In this document: piece by piece, positions 35,959 to 45,762 of the stretch | Layout: each line of letters starts with the position of its first letter | How positions within the stretch are numbered: the stretch's first letter is position 1 | Source: Brassicibacter mesophilus | GTDB taxonomy: Bacteria; Bacillota; Clostridia; Tissierellales; Proteiniboraceae | Length of the DNA: 64,000 nucleotides | Assembly: GCF_050433385.1 (NCBI RefSeq) | Contig: NZ_JBNPXI010000024.1 | Span: 1-64,000, forward strand | Direction: 5' to 3' | Program-made: the position numbers and the translations under genes | Notes under the pieces: model-generated | What the model saw: only the letters and a program-made list of their open reading frames with translations | The model's database searches: none | Told to the model about the DNA's origin: nothing

Positions 35959-37326
35959 TTAATTATCATTATATACTTTCATATCTATTTCACTCATCAT
36001 CTTACTTGAAACTAAACCAGCTACCATCGAACCACTTACATTCAGTGCCGTTCTACCCATATCTATAAGTGGTTCTATTGCTATTAATAATCCTACAAGC
36101 CCAACTGGTAATCCCATAGCCGAAAGAACAGTTAAGGCAGCAAATGTTGCGCCCCCACCTACTCCTGCTATACCAAAGGACCCTAGTGCTGTAACTATTA
36201 TAAGTTTTATTAAAAATGCTGGTGCAAGAGGGTTTAGTCCTAAAGTTGGAGCAATCATTACCGCAAGCATTGCTGGGTAAATACCTGCACATCCATTTTG
36301 ACCTATACTTGTTCCCAATGAAGCTGATAAATTTGCATGCCCCTCAGAAACTCCCATTTTATCTATTTGAGTTTCAACGTTAAGAGGTATAGCTCCTGCA
36401 CTGGTCCTAGATGTAAATGCAAAAGTTAATACTGGTGCCGCCTTTCTTAGATAAGCTATTGGATTCAATCTAAATATGGCTAGAATTATAAGATGGACTA
36501 CAAACATAATTATTATAGCTACATATGAAGCTACGACAAATTTGAGTAATCTTACTATTTCATTAAAATTACTTGTAGATACCATCCTAGTCATAAGCGC
36601 TAAAACTCCAAATGGTGTTAATCTTAATATTATCGTAACTAAACGCATTACTACATCGTGCAAAGAAGTTATAAGGTTTGTAAAAAACTCAGCTGATTCT
36701 GGTTTCTTTTTTCTTATACCTATTGTAGCTATTCCTATAAAAGCCGCGAAAACTACTACAGATAATGTAGCTGAGCCTCCTTGGCCAGTCATTGAATAGA
36801 AAGGATTTATTGGTATTATTTCTATTATCTGTTCTCGTATCGGTTTGGCTTGAAACTCAGTTAGTCTTTCTTCTATTTTTTCACTTGCTTTAAGCTCATT
36901 TTCTCCTAATTGAAGGCCATCTGCACTTAAGTCAAATATGCTTGCTGTACCAGCTCCTATAAAAGCTGACATTGCCGCTGTGATTACTAGAATAGCTATA
37001 ATAGTACCAGCCATTTTACCAAGATTCTTGGATTTTTGGCTTATTATCGCACTAGTAATTGAAACAAATATTAGTGGAATTACTATCATTTTCAATAACC
37101 TTACATATCCTGTTCCTATGATTGCAAACCAACTATTTGATTGTTGTACTATTTGAGATGTAGTTCCATATATGATTTGAAGTACTGCTCCATACAATAT
37201 CCCAAGGCCTAATGCAAGTAGCACTCTTGCTGTAAAGGAATAATGTTTTTTCTGCATTAAAAATAATATATAAACTATTCCCAGCATTACAGCAACATTT
37301 ATAATAACTGCTAATGTCGTACTCAT
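35959..37326 (-). CDS. tcyP: Cystine/dicarboxylate-type sodium symporter (TcyP-like)
   Basis: This is a 455-residue transporter of the DAACS family with eight membrane segments plus re-entrant loops. The family block SRTSAGAIPLNVETQ is the substrate-binding tip, and GVGGGATFAALTVLSAMG plus ALNVSGSMVAG mark the second core. The N-terminus (LFLMQKKHYSFTARVLLALGLGI) matches the TcyP/YhcL subgroup, which takes up cystine. A dicarboxylate role is a less likely alternative. It is monocistronic. The 291-bp upstream region (37327-37617) has only a terminator of the neighbouring cluster. Confidence 0.78.
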   Translation of the reverse strand: MSTTLAVIINVAVMLGIVYILFLMQKKHYSFTARVLLALGLGILYGAVLQIIYGTTSQIVQQSNSWFAIIGTGYVRLLKMIVIPLIFVSITSAIISQKSKNLGKMAGTIIAILVITAAMSAFIGAGTASIFDLSADGLQLGENELKASEKIEERLTEFQAKPIREQIIEIIPINPFYSMTGQGGSATLSVVVFAAFIGIATIGIRKKKPESAEFFTNLITSLHDVVMRLVTIILRLTPFGVLALMTRMVSTSNFNEIVRLLKFVVASYVAIIIMFVVHLIILAIFRLNPIAYLRKAAPVLTFAFTSRTSAGAIPLNVETQIDKMGVSEGHANLSASLGTSIGQNGCAGIYPAMLAVMIAPTLGLNPLAPAFLIKLIIVTALGSFGIAGVGGGATFAALTVLSAMGLPVGLVGLLIAIEPLIDMGRTALNVSGSMVAGLVSSKMMSEIDMKVYNDN

Positions 37327-37558
37327 ATTAACCCTCCATTCAATTTTTATTTGTTATATACCCTATTTAAAATATGTCAAATTTATACTTCATTTTTAAT
37401 TCATACTATTCCCATAGGTTTTCTAGTATTTTATAAAAGTATGATATATGAATCGTTTTATTATGTCAATAGGATATAATTACCACATATACACTTTCCA
37501 TGTACTCCTTACTTTTAATAAGCTACTATTTATGGCAAGTATTAAAATATAAAATAAA

Positions 37559-37602
37559 AATAACAAACCCGTATTCACATGGAAAATACGGGTTTGTTAT
37601 TT
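37559..37602 (-). terminator. Terminator of the O-acetylation cluster
   Basis: AATAACAAACCCGTATT pairs with AATACGGGTTTGTTATT, a 17-bp stem just after the last gene of the minus-strand cluster. Confidence 0.85.
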
Positions 37603-37617
37603 CTATTTTATATGAAT

Positions 37618-38766
37618 TTATTTTTCTTCTTGAGTAATATCGACAACAGAAGGATCCTCAAAAAAAGAAATTACATTATATAAAATCAATACATTATCTA
37701 TGTCATTATTTTCTATTAGCTGATTTAAGCTGTCATCATAATACCTAAGATCTACTATATAAATTTCACTGAAGTGTGCAACTAAAAAAGGTATCATGCT
37801 ATTAGCATAAGAATCTTTGACAAGTAATAGCTTTTTATCACCATCAATATTTGTGCTTATCTTTATTAGCGAGTGATTACCTCCAAAAAATACAGTGTAC
37901 TTATCTTTCTTATTTAAGCTTTCCATATCATAAATGGATTCAGATACCCTATTTTCGTCATAATATTCTAGCACATAATTTTCATCTGATTTAGGTATAT
38001 ATAACTCTATACTATCAGGCTGTATATTTCTAAAGCCACTTTTTGAGTACAATGAACCATAGAAACTGTCTGTAATTTCATTTATATCAAAATAGCTTTT
38101 TTCATGCGGAGTATACTGCATGTCTTTGCTAAGTTTTTGATAAGCATAATATGCTCCTTTAGTAGTCCAATGATGATCGGTCTTATAGAATATATACTCA
38201 TCTTTTTTTGAGTATAAAGTATCATATATGTCTACAAACTTTATATTATCATTTAAAGATTTCTTTACTCTATCTATATAAATAAGTTCATCATCAGTAG
38301 GTGCATTGTTAGGGAGCTTGTCCTCTAAAACTTTTATGGAATTAGGCACTAGCATTAAATACTTATTTACATTGGAGGTCGTATTAGCAAATGAGTTAAT
38401 TGCAGCTATTTTCTTGTCAAAACCTTCGTCATCAGGCTTACTAAATTTTTGGATTAAGTAACCATCGTCGCCTAAGTATACATCGTTATTTTCTCTCTTG
38501 CCTAAAATCCTTTCACAGCTTGATTTTACTCCTATCCAAAAATCTCTAAATGCAAACTGGTCAGCTATATACTTTTCATAATTTGTAGTAAATTTTCCTT
38601 GCAAAAGTGCTTCTATTGAAAAATCCGGTTTCTGTTCAAGCCTTCTATTCTCTGATTCTGAGAAAACTACATCAGGAGTTATTGTATTGAAAAATACTAT
38701 TACTCCTATATATAAAAATAGTAGTACTCCTAATATATATTTATATATTTTATTCTTTCTATTCAA
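37618..38766 (-). CDS. DHHW/AlgJ-like SGNH-fold protein
   Basis: This is a 382-residue protein with one N-terminal membrane segment (residues 8-28). The hallmark YKTDHHWTTKGAYYAY (about residues 190-206) is the DHHW motif, a variant catalytic site of AlgX/AlgJ-type O-acetyltransferases. The GDS-like serine block is in LLLVKDSYANSMIPF. It accepts acetyl groups carried across the membrane by the MBOAT partner and moves them to an extracellular polymer. The start is a TTG after GAGGTG. It is the last gene of a cluster of four. The polymer target is unknown. Confidence 0.82.
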   Translation of the reverse strand: MNRKNKIYKYILGVLLFLYIGVIVFFNTITPDVVFSESENRRLEQKPDFSIEALLQGKFTTNYEKYIADQFAFRDFWIGVKSSCERILGKRENNDVYLGDDGYLIQKFSKPDDEGFDKKIAAINSFANTTSNVNKYLMLVPNSIKVLEDKLPNNAPTDDELIYIDRVKKSLNDNIKFVDIYDTLYSKKDEYIFYKTDHHWTTKGAYYAYQKLSKDMQYTPHEKSYFDINEITDSFYGSLYSKSGFRNIQPDSIELYIPKSDENYVLEYYDENRVSESIYDMESLNKKDKYTVFFGGNHSLIKISTNIDGDKKLLLVKDSYANSMIPFLVAHFSEIYIVDLRYYDDSLNQLIENNDIDNVLILYNVISFFEDPSVVDITQEEK

Positions 38767-38809
38767 AATATCACCTCTTTCTGCTTCGAAAAAGTATTTC
38801 TACTACCCG

Positions 38810-40216
38810 TTAGAACCTAAAGTATAGAAAAGGATTATATGTCTCATTTACTAAATACGCTGTGCAAAAAAATATTAATAACATATAGACTAATGGAACA
38901 ACTACAGTTCCCCCACCTTTTAGTCTGCTTTGCATATTTGAAAATAGATTCTTAGGATAAGGAGTCGAGCATGCTATTAAAATCATAAACATTGCTGCAT
39001 TAGTATATAAATAATACAGTGCGGTGCTGTCAACAAGCATATGTTCACCAAATCCAAACATAGTTCCAATAAACTTTATTGCCAATGCCATGTTTTCAAA
39101 TTCAAAGAAAACCCATCCTACTATTACAACAACAAGAGTGTATACATGTCCAATAAAACGTGGCTTTTCTTTAAGCCATCTTTCAAGAAACATTTTTTCT
39201 ATCATTATAAAAATTCCGAAATATAATCCCCATAGAATAAAGTTCCAGTTAGCACCATGCCATAGCCCTGTCAGGAACCAAACAGCAAATAGATTTCTAT
39301 ACTGCTTTAACGCTCCTACTCTATTGCCTCCAAGAGGTATATATACATACTCTCTAAACCAATAACCTAATGAAATATGCCATCTACGCCAAAATTCAGA
39401 TACACTTTTTGAAATGTATGGATAGTTAAAGTTTTGCATAAGATTAAACCCAAACATTTTTCCAATACCTATAGCCATATCCGAATATCCACTAAAGTCA
39501 AAATATATTTGGAATGTAAATGCAATTATTCCAAGCCAAGCTGAAAATATTGAAAGCTCTTCTATAGGGGTTGCTTTTATTGTGTGCCAAAGAATACCTA
39601 TGTTATTTGCTAAAAGTACTTTTTTCGCCAATCCTATTATAAATAACTCTACTCCTTCACCAAACATGAAAAAGCTTTCTTTTCTTGAATTTAGTTCTCT
39701 AGATATGTCGCTATATCTTACTATAGGACCTGCAACAAGCTGCGGAAACATCGCTACATATGTTCCAAACGAAACTATGTTCTTTTGAACTGGTACCTTA
39801 TCCAAATACACATCTACCACATACGATAATGTCTGAAATGTATAGAATGATATTCCCAATGGAAGAGGTAAGTCTAATAACGCTAAATCTTGATTAAATA
39901 CATGATTTATATTACTCACTATAAAGCTATAGTATTTAAAAAAACATAGTATCCCTAAATTAACAACAACAGAATTGATTAGAACTGCACGAGCTATTTT
40001 TTTCCGTTGTCTATATTTATCTATTAACATTCCATTTGTGTAATCAAAAACAGTTGAAAACACCATAATAAGTATATATACAGGTTCTCCCCATGCATAA
40101 AATACCAAGCTTGCTGCAAGAAAAACAAGGTTTCTTAGAAACCTTGGTGATATATAATAAATAAAAATGGTCACTGGTAAAAACATTACTATAAATATAA
40201 GACTGCTAAAAACCAA
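38810..40216 (-). CDS. MBOAT family acyltransferase, AlgI/PatA type
   Basis: This is a 468-residue polytopic membrane protein. MBOAT blocks are seen: FAFTFQIYFDFSGYSDMAIG, the conserved KSVSEFWRRWHISLGYWFREYVYIPLGGN region, and the catalytic-His block LTGLWHGANWNF. Members pass acetyl groups from the cytoplasm across the membrane. The start is a TTG near GGAG; the N-terminus fits the family without extension. It lies 43 bp before the DHHW gene and 38 bp after the DUF4358 gene, so the four genes form an operon. Confidence 0.9.
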   Translation of the reverse strand: MVFSSLIFIVMFLPVTIFIYYISPRFLRNLVFLAASLVFYAWGEPVYILIMVFSTVFDYTNGMLIDKYRQRKKIARAVLINSVVVNLGILCFFKYYSFIVSNINHVFNQDLALLDLPLPLGISFYTFQTLSYVVDVYLDKVPVQKNIVSFGTYVAMFPQLVAGPIVRYSDISRELNSRKESFFMFGEGVELFIIGLAKKVLLANNIGILWHTIKATPIEELSIFSAWLGIIAFTFQIYFDFSGYSDMAIGIGKMFGFNLMQNFNYPYISKSVSEFWRRWHISLGYWFREYVYIPLGGNRVGALKQYRNLFAVWFLTGLWHGANWNFILWGLYFGIFIMIEKMFLERWLKEKPRFIGHVYTLVVVIVGWVFFEFENMALAIKFIGTMFGFGEHMLVDSTALYYLYTNAAMFMILIACSTPYPKNLFSNMQSRLKGGGTVVVPLVYMLLIFFCTAYLVNETYNPFLYFRF

Positions 40217-40254
40217 GGCTCCTTCACTCCTAAACTATCTATTTTACTTCATAA

Positions 40255-40752
40255 TTACTTGAAACATTCGTCAAATATATCCTCTATTTTCTCTGCGTCT
40301 TCTGATATAGTAAATAAAATATATTTTCCTTTTGTTTTCAAAACATGTTTTTCTATCACATAATATTCATCTGGAAGGTAATCTTTAAAGCTTGCAGATT
40401 GCTCTTCTAATCTTTTTGATATCTTATTCTTAACATCAGCAATTTTTTCATCTTTGTTAACTTTTATTATTGCTATTTCATCAGCTTCAATATTTGATTG
40501 GGCAGTGTAAAGTATAAAATCTTCAATTTCATTATCATCTACATCGTATAGCCTCTTTAGCTTATCTTTATCTCCTTTATTTAGATTTGATACATCTACA
40601 GATTGTTTTATTTTTTCATCAATTTCCTTAACAGCTAGGTTTTTAGTTGATAGTTTATCAGATGAGCATCCTACTAAAACACCTATAGTTAAAAACGCCA
40701 AAACGAGAGTTATAAAAAGGTTTTTATAATTTTTCTTTAAATAATTAATCAT
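40255..40752 (-). CDS. DUF4358 family lipoprotein
   Basis: This is a 165-residue protein with a signal ending in LVGC (Cys29), so it is lipid-anchored outside. The rest matches DUF4358 (YDVDDNEIEDFILYTAQSNIEADEIAIIKV near residues 65-95). The function is unknown, but small DUF4358 lipoproteins often sit beside MBOAT/DHHW genes in Clostridia. An accessory role in polymer O-acetylation is likely. The ATG has AAGGGATG. Confidence 0.75.
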   Translation of the reverse strand: MINYLKKNYKNLFITLVLAFLTIGVLVGCSSDKLSTKNLAVKEIDEKIKQSVDVSNLNKGDKDKLKRLYDVDDNEIEDFILYTAQSNIEADEIAIIKVNKDEKIADVKNKISKRLEEQSASFKDYLPDEYYVIEKHVLKTKGKYILFTISEDAEKIEDIFDECFK

Positions 40753-40783
40753 ATTGTTTTCATCCCTTCACATAAATTTGTAT

Positions 40784-41740
40784 CTATTTAGTATTGTTTA
40801 TTAAATAATTAAGCCACAGCTTATAGAAGCTACTTTTTAAATGTATTCCATCTTTTGCATATAAGCTGTTATAATCATCTGTTACTGAAGCTATATTAAC
40901 GTATTTAGCATCTTCGGTTTCTGCCATACTTTTTAAGGCTGTATTAAATTCATTTATTCGTTCATTTGTAAGCAAAGGCTTTTTGATTGCTACCTTTGAA
41001 GAAACTGGAAGTATAGATTGAATATAGATATTAGTGTCTGGAAGCTTTTCTTTAATTGCCCGAACAAATTGAGCATAGTTACTTGCAAATTTTTCACTAC
41101 TTATTCCTGTAAGAACATCATTTACCCCTAGCAGTATATAGATGTTTTCTGGTTCTGACTTTATTATTTCATTCAGTTTCTTTTTTTGATCTAAGACAGT
41201 CACTCCTAATCCTGCAAAAATATTAGATTCATCAAGTAGCTCATATGCAGATAGTCCCTCCGTAATAGAATCTCCTATAAAAACATCCTTTCCGAATACA
41301 TCTTTGTAATCACTGTTAGTTTCACTAACTGGAGTCTTTGTGTCTTCACCAACATTAGAAATACCTTCAGAATTTAAATCATCTTCTGTGGTTTCTTTAT
41401 CATGACTTTCAGACTCAGAAACTGTATTATCAATTTGAGCATCATTCACTTTTCCATCAGCACGTGCATCTACTATTTTTTCATATATTTCATCTACCTG
41501 AGACTCATCTCTATCTTCATCATAGACTAGTTCATCTTCATATTCATTCTTTGCTTCATCATCCTGCTTTGACCCTGCGTATGCTGCCGATCCTTTATCC
41601 AGGGTGCTGCTATCAATAAAATGATTAGCCACGGTAAATGTAATTATTATGATTATTGATAACGAAATAGCTAGTCTTTTAAAGTTAACCCTCGCTCTTC
41701 TTCTTTTTCTTCTTTTTCTTCTTCGTACCCTTCTCACCAT
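40784..41740 (-). CDS. Membrane-anchored SGNH/GDSL hydrolase
   Basis: The N-terminus is strikingly basic (VRRVRRRKRRKRRRARVN before a membrane segment at about 23-42). An acidic low-complexity linker (about 50-145) follows, then a GDSL/SGNH domain with FIGDSITEGLSAYEL (catalytic Ser), LLGVNDVL (Gly and Asn) and KDGIHL (Asp and His). The catalytic set is complete. It is the first gene of the MBOAT/DHHW cluster, so it may remove or add acetyl groups on the same polymer. The ATG has GGAGGG. The 294-bp upstream region (41741-42034) holds no certain promoter. Confidence 0.82.
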   Translation of the reverse strand: MVRRVRRRKRRKRRRARVNFKRLAISLSIIIIITFTVANHFIDSSTLDKGSAAYAGSKQDDEAKNEYEDELVYDEDRDESQVDEIYEKIVDARADGKVNDAQIDNTVSESESHDKETTEDDLNSEGISNVGEDTKTPVSETNSDYKDVFGKDVFIGDSITEGLSAYELLDESNIFAGLGVTVLDQKKKLNEIIKSEPENIYILLGVNDVLTGISSEKFASNYAQFVRAIKEKLPDTNIYIQSILPVSSKVAIKKPLLTNERINEFNTALKSMAETEDAKYVNIASVTDDYNSLYAKDGIHLKSSFYKLWLNYLINNTK

Positions 41741-42034
41741 TGCAATAACCCTCCAAACGTATTTATTTTAATGCTATATGTCAAAATATTGTAATTTATA
41801 AGTAAATTGAAATATTGTACAACTCATATTATAGTATTAGTTCTTACTGAAATGGTTAAAAAAAGGTATCAATTTGGCTAAATTCTAATGTATTTGAATG
41901 TATATGATGGGAACCGTACCAGTTTTACGCAACATCAGGATATATTTTGTAAGTATTTTGTGCTTTAATATTTTCTAGGAATAATTGGGTATATTATATT
42001 AAAAACAAATTTATCATTTGAAAGGAGGATATGT

Positions 42035-42487
42035 TTGGATAATAGAGAGTTTAACAAACCTAGTAAAGCAGATTTGAAAAGAAAATTGACGGCCGAGCAA
42101 TATAGAATAACTCAAGAAAACGGTACTGAAAGACCTTTTAGTAGCAAATACTATAAACATGATAAACCAGGAATATATGTTGATGTTGTATCTGGCGAAC
42201 CACTATTTAGTTCTCTTGATAAATTTGACTCAGGATGTGGGTGGCCTAGCTTCGATAAGCCAATTGATCATGAAAATATCGTAGAAAAAATAGATTTAAC
42301 CCATGGAATGGAACGCACAGAAGTAAGAAGTAAGGATGGAGGCTCTCACCTTGGACATGTATTCAATGATGGTTCTAAGGAAACAACTGGATTAAGATAC
42401 TGTATCAATGGAGCTGCTCTAAGATTTATACCTATGGAAAACCTTGAAAAAGAAGGATATAGCGAATATATAAAGCTTTTTAAATAA
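42035..42487 (+). CDS. msrB: Peptide methionine (R)-S-oxide reductase
   Basis: It reduces methionine-R-sulfoxide in proteins. The TTG start follows GGAGG at 8-nt spacing; the overlapping ATG is out of frame and stops at once. Motifs are GCGWPSFDKPI, RSKDGGSHLGHVFNDG and RYCINGAALRF, whose Cys is the catalytic residue. The zinc CxxC pairs found in many MsrB proteins are absent (SGEPLF replaces one). The length of 150 residues is normal. No msrA is next to it. A strong terminator follows. Confidence 0.95.
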   Translation: MDNREFNKPSKADLKRKLTAEQYRITQENGTERPFSSKYYKHDKPGIYVDVVSGEPLFSSLDKFDSGCGWPSFDKPIDHENIVEKIDLTHGMERTEVRSKDGGSHLGHVFNDGSKETTGLRYCINGAALRFIPMENLEKEGYSEYIKLFK

Positions 42488-42490
42488 GAT

Positions 42491-42532
42491 AAGAATCCCT
42501 CTTAATCTGTTAACGATTTAAGAGGGATTCTT
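42491..42532 (+). terminator. Terminator of msrB
   Basis: AAGAATCCCTCTTAA pairs with TTAAGAGGGATTCTT, followed by a T-rich stretch. Confidence 0.85.
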
Positions 42533-42645
42533 ATTTTACTTTCTGTATATATTATATCATATAATTACATAAAATAACAGTCTGGTATTTTATTGGTATC
42601 AATGATATTATATTCAATGCCAATCTTGAAAGGAGTGATGTTTCA

Positions 42646-44916
42646 ATGAACTTTAGCAAGGATGAAATAACATATGAAGAGAAAAAGCTTCATAAAACAC
42701 TTACTCAAATAGATTTTGACTTAAAAGAGCAAAAAAAATATTATGAGATTTTTAAAAAAGAAGCACTCTCAATCCAAAAAGAAATGTTCGAAGAAATAAC
42801 TTCTACTCCAGTTGAATTATGGGAAGTAAACGATGCTGCACAGTTATGGTACTATCAAAATGAAATTGAAAGAGAAGGACGTAAAATTATATTGTCTGAA
42901 TCCATGGTGAGAAAACTTGAAAAAATGCAATTTTCACCTTACTTTGGCAGAATAGATTTTAAAGAGAATGGAGAAGACAAAGCTGAAAGCTTCTACATCG
43001 GAATAGGAAGTATCCTAGAAAGTGATACACATGATTATATGGTAATTGACTGGCGGGCTCCTGTATCAAGTATGTTTTATGATTATGAAGTTGGAAAAGC
43101 TGAGTATAAGTCTCCTAATTCAACTATAGAAGGGAACTTGACTTTAAAGAGACAATATAAGATTGAAAATGGTAAAATGCTGTATATGCTTAATAGCAGT
43201 TTAAAGATAGATGACGAAATCCTTCAAGAGATATTAAGTAAAAATGTTGATAATAAAATGAAATCTATAGTGACTAGTATACAGCTTGAACAAAATAGAG
43301 TTATTCGTGATGAAAAAAATCATGTCATGGTAGTTCAAGGACCTGCTGGTAGTGGTAAAACCTCTATTGCTCTGCATAGAATAGCCTATTTATTATATAG
43401 ATATCAGAAGTCTATGAACCCAAAAAATATAGTAATTTTTTCTCCAAATTCTGTCTTCAATGATTACATCTCTACTGTTCTTCCTGAATTAGGTGAGGAA
43501 AATATGTTCCAAACAACTTTCGTAGACTATGCTGAAAAATTTCTTGAACTAACAGCTGAGCTTGAAGATATGGGTGACCAAATGAACTTTCTTTTATCCA
43601 ATCAAAATAGCGAAAAATATATTCAAAGAATTAAAAATATAGAATTCAAGGTTTCAGAAGCTTTTATTGATATACTTAACAACTATATACGTTATGTAGA
43701 AACGGAAAGTATTGTATTTGAAGATATTTACTATAAGGATAATCTACTTGCAAGCAAGGAAGAACTCTATAATCTACTAGTAAATGAGTATAGTTTTAGA
43801 CCATTTTCTAAACGTTTAGAAATGGTTAGAAATAGAGTGTTATTCTTATTAAAACCATTTGAGGATAAAAGATTCCAAGAAGTCTATAATTATATAAAAA
43901 AAAGAGACACATTTAATACAGATGAAGTAATTCGGGCAAAAGTTTACAGTATAATTAGAGATGAATTTAATCCTATAAAAGACAGTATCAGAGAAAAAAC
44001 CACCTTCAATTTAGTTGATATATATCTTAACCTCTTTAATAATGAAGAGTTATTTAGAAAATCAAACAAAGGTATATTGCCTGATTTCTTTAATCAAATA
44101 AGAAAAGAAACTAATAAGCTAACTGAAACTAATAAAATAAACTATGAAGATGGCATTGCCTTAGTCTATCTTAAATTGATACTAGATGGTTCTCCCTCCA
44201 ATTCAGCTATTAGACATGTAGTAGTTGATGAGTGCCAAGATTATACTATTTTGCAATATATGAGCTTTAAATTGCTTTTTGCTGACAGTAGCTTTACTTT
44301 ATTAGGAGATTTAAACCAATCTATAAGCCCTTATATGAATATTGGAAAATATACCAGAATTACTAAGCTATTCGAAGGAAAAATCACTTCAATTCTTACG
44401 TTAAATAAAAGCTATAGGTCTACAAGTGAAATTTCTCAATTTACTAGAGCATTACTTGGAGAAAAACATGAATGGGAATACCTTGAGCGCAGTGGTGTAA
44501 AGCCTACATTGGTCAAAGTTTCAAATGCCGATATACTGAATAAGGTTTTGGATGTTGCCAACCATCTGAAGAAAGAAGGATTTGCTTCTATAGCAATAAT
44601 ATGCAAAACGCTTAATGAGAGTATTGATGTGCACAAGGCTTTGAAAAAATATATTAATGTACACCTCATTAAAAATGATGACATAAAATATCCAAAAGGA
44701 ACTGTAGTAGTGCCATCTTATTTGGCTAAGGGTCTTGAGTTTGATGCGGTAATAGTATATACCTGTAATGAAGAAACTTATGGATCTGAAAATGAAAAGC
44801 AGCTATTATATACTATTTGCACAAGAGCTTTGCATAGACTGTATGTATTTTATTCAGATAACTTATCTCCGTTTATAAAGCGTTTAGATAAATCACTATA
44901 TATAAAGCTAGATTAA
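42646..44916 (+). CDS. helD: HelD-like RNA polymerase recycling helicase
   Basis: This is a 756-residue superfamily 1 helicase-like protein. Residues 1-130 form a helical coiled-coil arm, as expected for HelD. Walker A is GPAGSGKTSIALHRIAYLLYR (about 230-250), the hallmark HelD block, and the later motifs are VVDECQDYT (Walker B), LLGDLNQSI and the C-terminal SYLAKGLEFDAVIVY. HelD removes stalled RNA polymerase. The variant is shorter in the clamp opener than some actinobacterial forms. The ATG has AAAGGAG. It is monocistronic. Confidence 0.88.
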   Translation: MNFSKDEITYEEKKLHKTLTQIDFDLKEQKKYYEIFKKEALSIQKEMFEEITSTPVELWEVNDAAQLWYYQNEIEREGRKIILSESMVRKLEKMQFSPYFGRIDFKENGEDKAESFYIGIGSILESDTHDYMVIDWRAPVSSMFYDYEVGKAEYKSPNSTIEGNLTLKRQYKIENGKMLYMLNSSLKIDDEILQEILSKNVDNKMKSIVTSIQLEQNRVIRDEKNHVMVVQGPAGSGKTSIALHRIAYLLYRYQKSMNPKNIVIFSPNSVFNDYISTVLPELGEENMFQTTFVDYAEKFLELTAELEDMGDQMNFLLSNQNSEKYIQRIKNIEFKVSEAFIDILNNYIRYVETESIVFEDIYYKDNLLASKEELYNLLVNEYSFRPFSKRLEMVRNRVLFLLKPFEDKRFQEVYNYIKKRDTFNTDEVIRAKVYSIIRDEFNPIKDSIREKTTFNLVDIYLNLFNNEELFRKSNKGILPDFFNQIRKETNKLTETNKINYEDGIALVYLKLILDGSPSNSAIRHVVVDECQDYTILQYMSFKLLFADSSFTLLGDLNQSISPYMNIGKYTRITKLFEGKITSILTLNKSYRSTSEISQFTRALLGEKHEWEYLERSGVKPTLVKVSNADILNKVLDVANHLKKEGFASIAIICKTLNESIDVHKALKKYINVHLIKNDDIKYPKGTVVVPSYLAKGLEFDAVIVYTCNEETYGSENEKQLLYTICTRALHRLYVFYSDNLSPFIKRLDKSLYIKLD

Positions 44917-44935
44917 TTATGTTTGTTTAAAAACA

Positions 44936-44965
44936 GAGTATCTATCAGTTTTTTGATAGATACTC
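44936..44965. terminator. Terminator between helD and glpP
   Basis: GAGTATCTATCA pairs with TGATAGATACTC around a T-rich loop. The T-run is weak (TTGTA), but the position between converging genes supports it. Confidence 0.65.
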
Positions 44966-45006
44966 TTGTACTACTTATATTTTTAAAATATTGTTTATTT
45001 ATTCGC

Positions 45007-45582
45007 CTACATATACCAAATCTCTTCTTTACTAGTGGAAATACCAATAGCACCTGCCTTAAGACTAGATATAACATCTTCTTTATCTTTTATTAATCCA
45101 CCTGTTATTATTGGTATATTAGTTTCTTTACTTATATGCTCTGTAACCTTCGGCATAATTCCCGGTAAAAGTTCCACTGCATTAGCTTTAGTTGAATGTA
45201 AAGACTTAATCCCTGTGTCTACTGATAAATAGTCTAGTAGAAATAATCTTTGAATAGCAAACATATCTAGTTTTTTTGCTATGTTTATTAAATTTGATCT
45301 AGTAGATATTATTCCATTGGGCTTTATGTACTGAGAGATATATTCAACTACTATTCCATCTCTTGAAAAACCTTCTATAAGATCTATATGAACGTATATC
45401 TCCATATTTGAAGCCTTTACTTTATCTACTATACTTTTCAAATTAATAATATTTCCTGTGAGCAGAAAGATTATCTCACTAGGAGATCTAATTGCTGTAT
45501 CTAGCTTATCTAGGTCATTTACTGCTGCAATAATTGGATTGTTGCTTATTCTCTCAAAAAAATTATTGTTCAGGTTACTCAC
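45007..45582 (-). CDS. glpP: Glycerol-3-phosphate responsive antiterminator
   Basis: In B. subtilis GlpP binds glycerol-3-phosphate and prevents termination in glp leaders. The 191-residue protein matches across its length: IIAAVNDLDKLDTAI, IIFLLTGNIINL, VYVHIDLIEGFSRD-type block, ISTRSNLI and PIITGGLIKDKEDVISSL, all features of the TIM-barrel-like GlpP fold. No glpF, glpK or glpD is near, so its targets lie elsewhere. The start has a GGGGG-type upstream. Confidence 0.9.
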   Translation of the reverse strand: MSNLNNNFFERISNNPIIAAVNDLDKLDTAIRSPSEIIFLLTGNIINLKSIVDKVKASNMEIYVHIDLIEGFSRDGIVVEYISQYIKPNGIISTRSNLINIAKKLDMFAIQRLFLLDYLSVDTGIKSLHSTKANAVELLPGIMPKVTEHISKETNIPIITGGLIKDKEDVISSLKAGAIGISTSKEEIWYM

Positions 45583-45617
45583 CCCCGTTACTTTAATAGT
45601 AACATTTTTCTAAATAA

Positions 45618-45665
45618 AGCCGTACAAAGCTAGACCTATGCTTTCATAGGTTAACTTGTACGGCT
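45618..45665 (-). terminator. Long hairpin downstream of the methyltransferase gene
   Basis: AGCCGTACAA pairs with TTGTACGGCT, and inside it ACCTATG pairs with CATAGGT. On the minus strand it is followed by TTTATTT, so it can end the methyltransferase transcript. It also lies upstream of glpP and could affect that gene's leader. Confidence 0.55.
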
Positions 45666-45762
45666 CTCAACATCTCATGCCTAAAACATTTCTTATCCTA
45701 TCATCATATTATATTCTATAAAGTATATTGATAAATATACCTTATTTAAATAAAGAGCTTCT

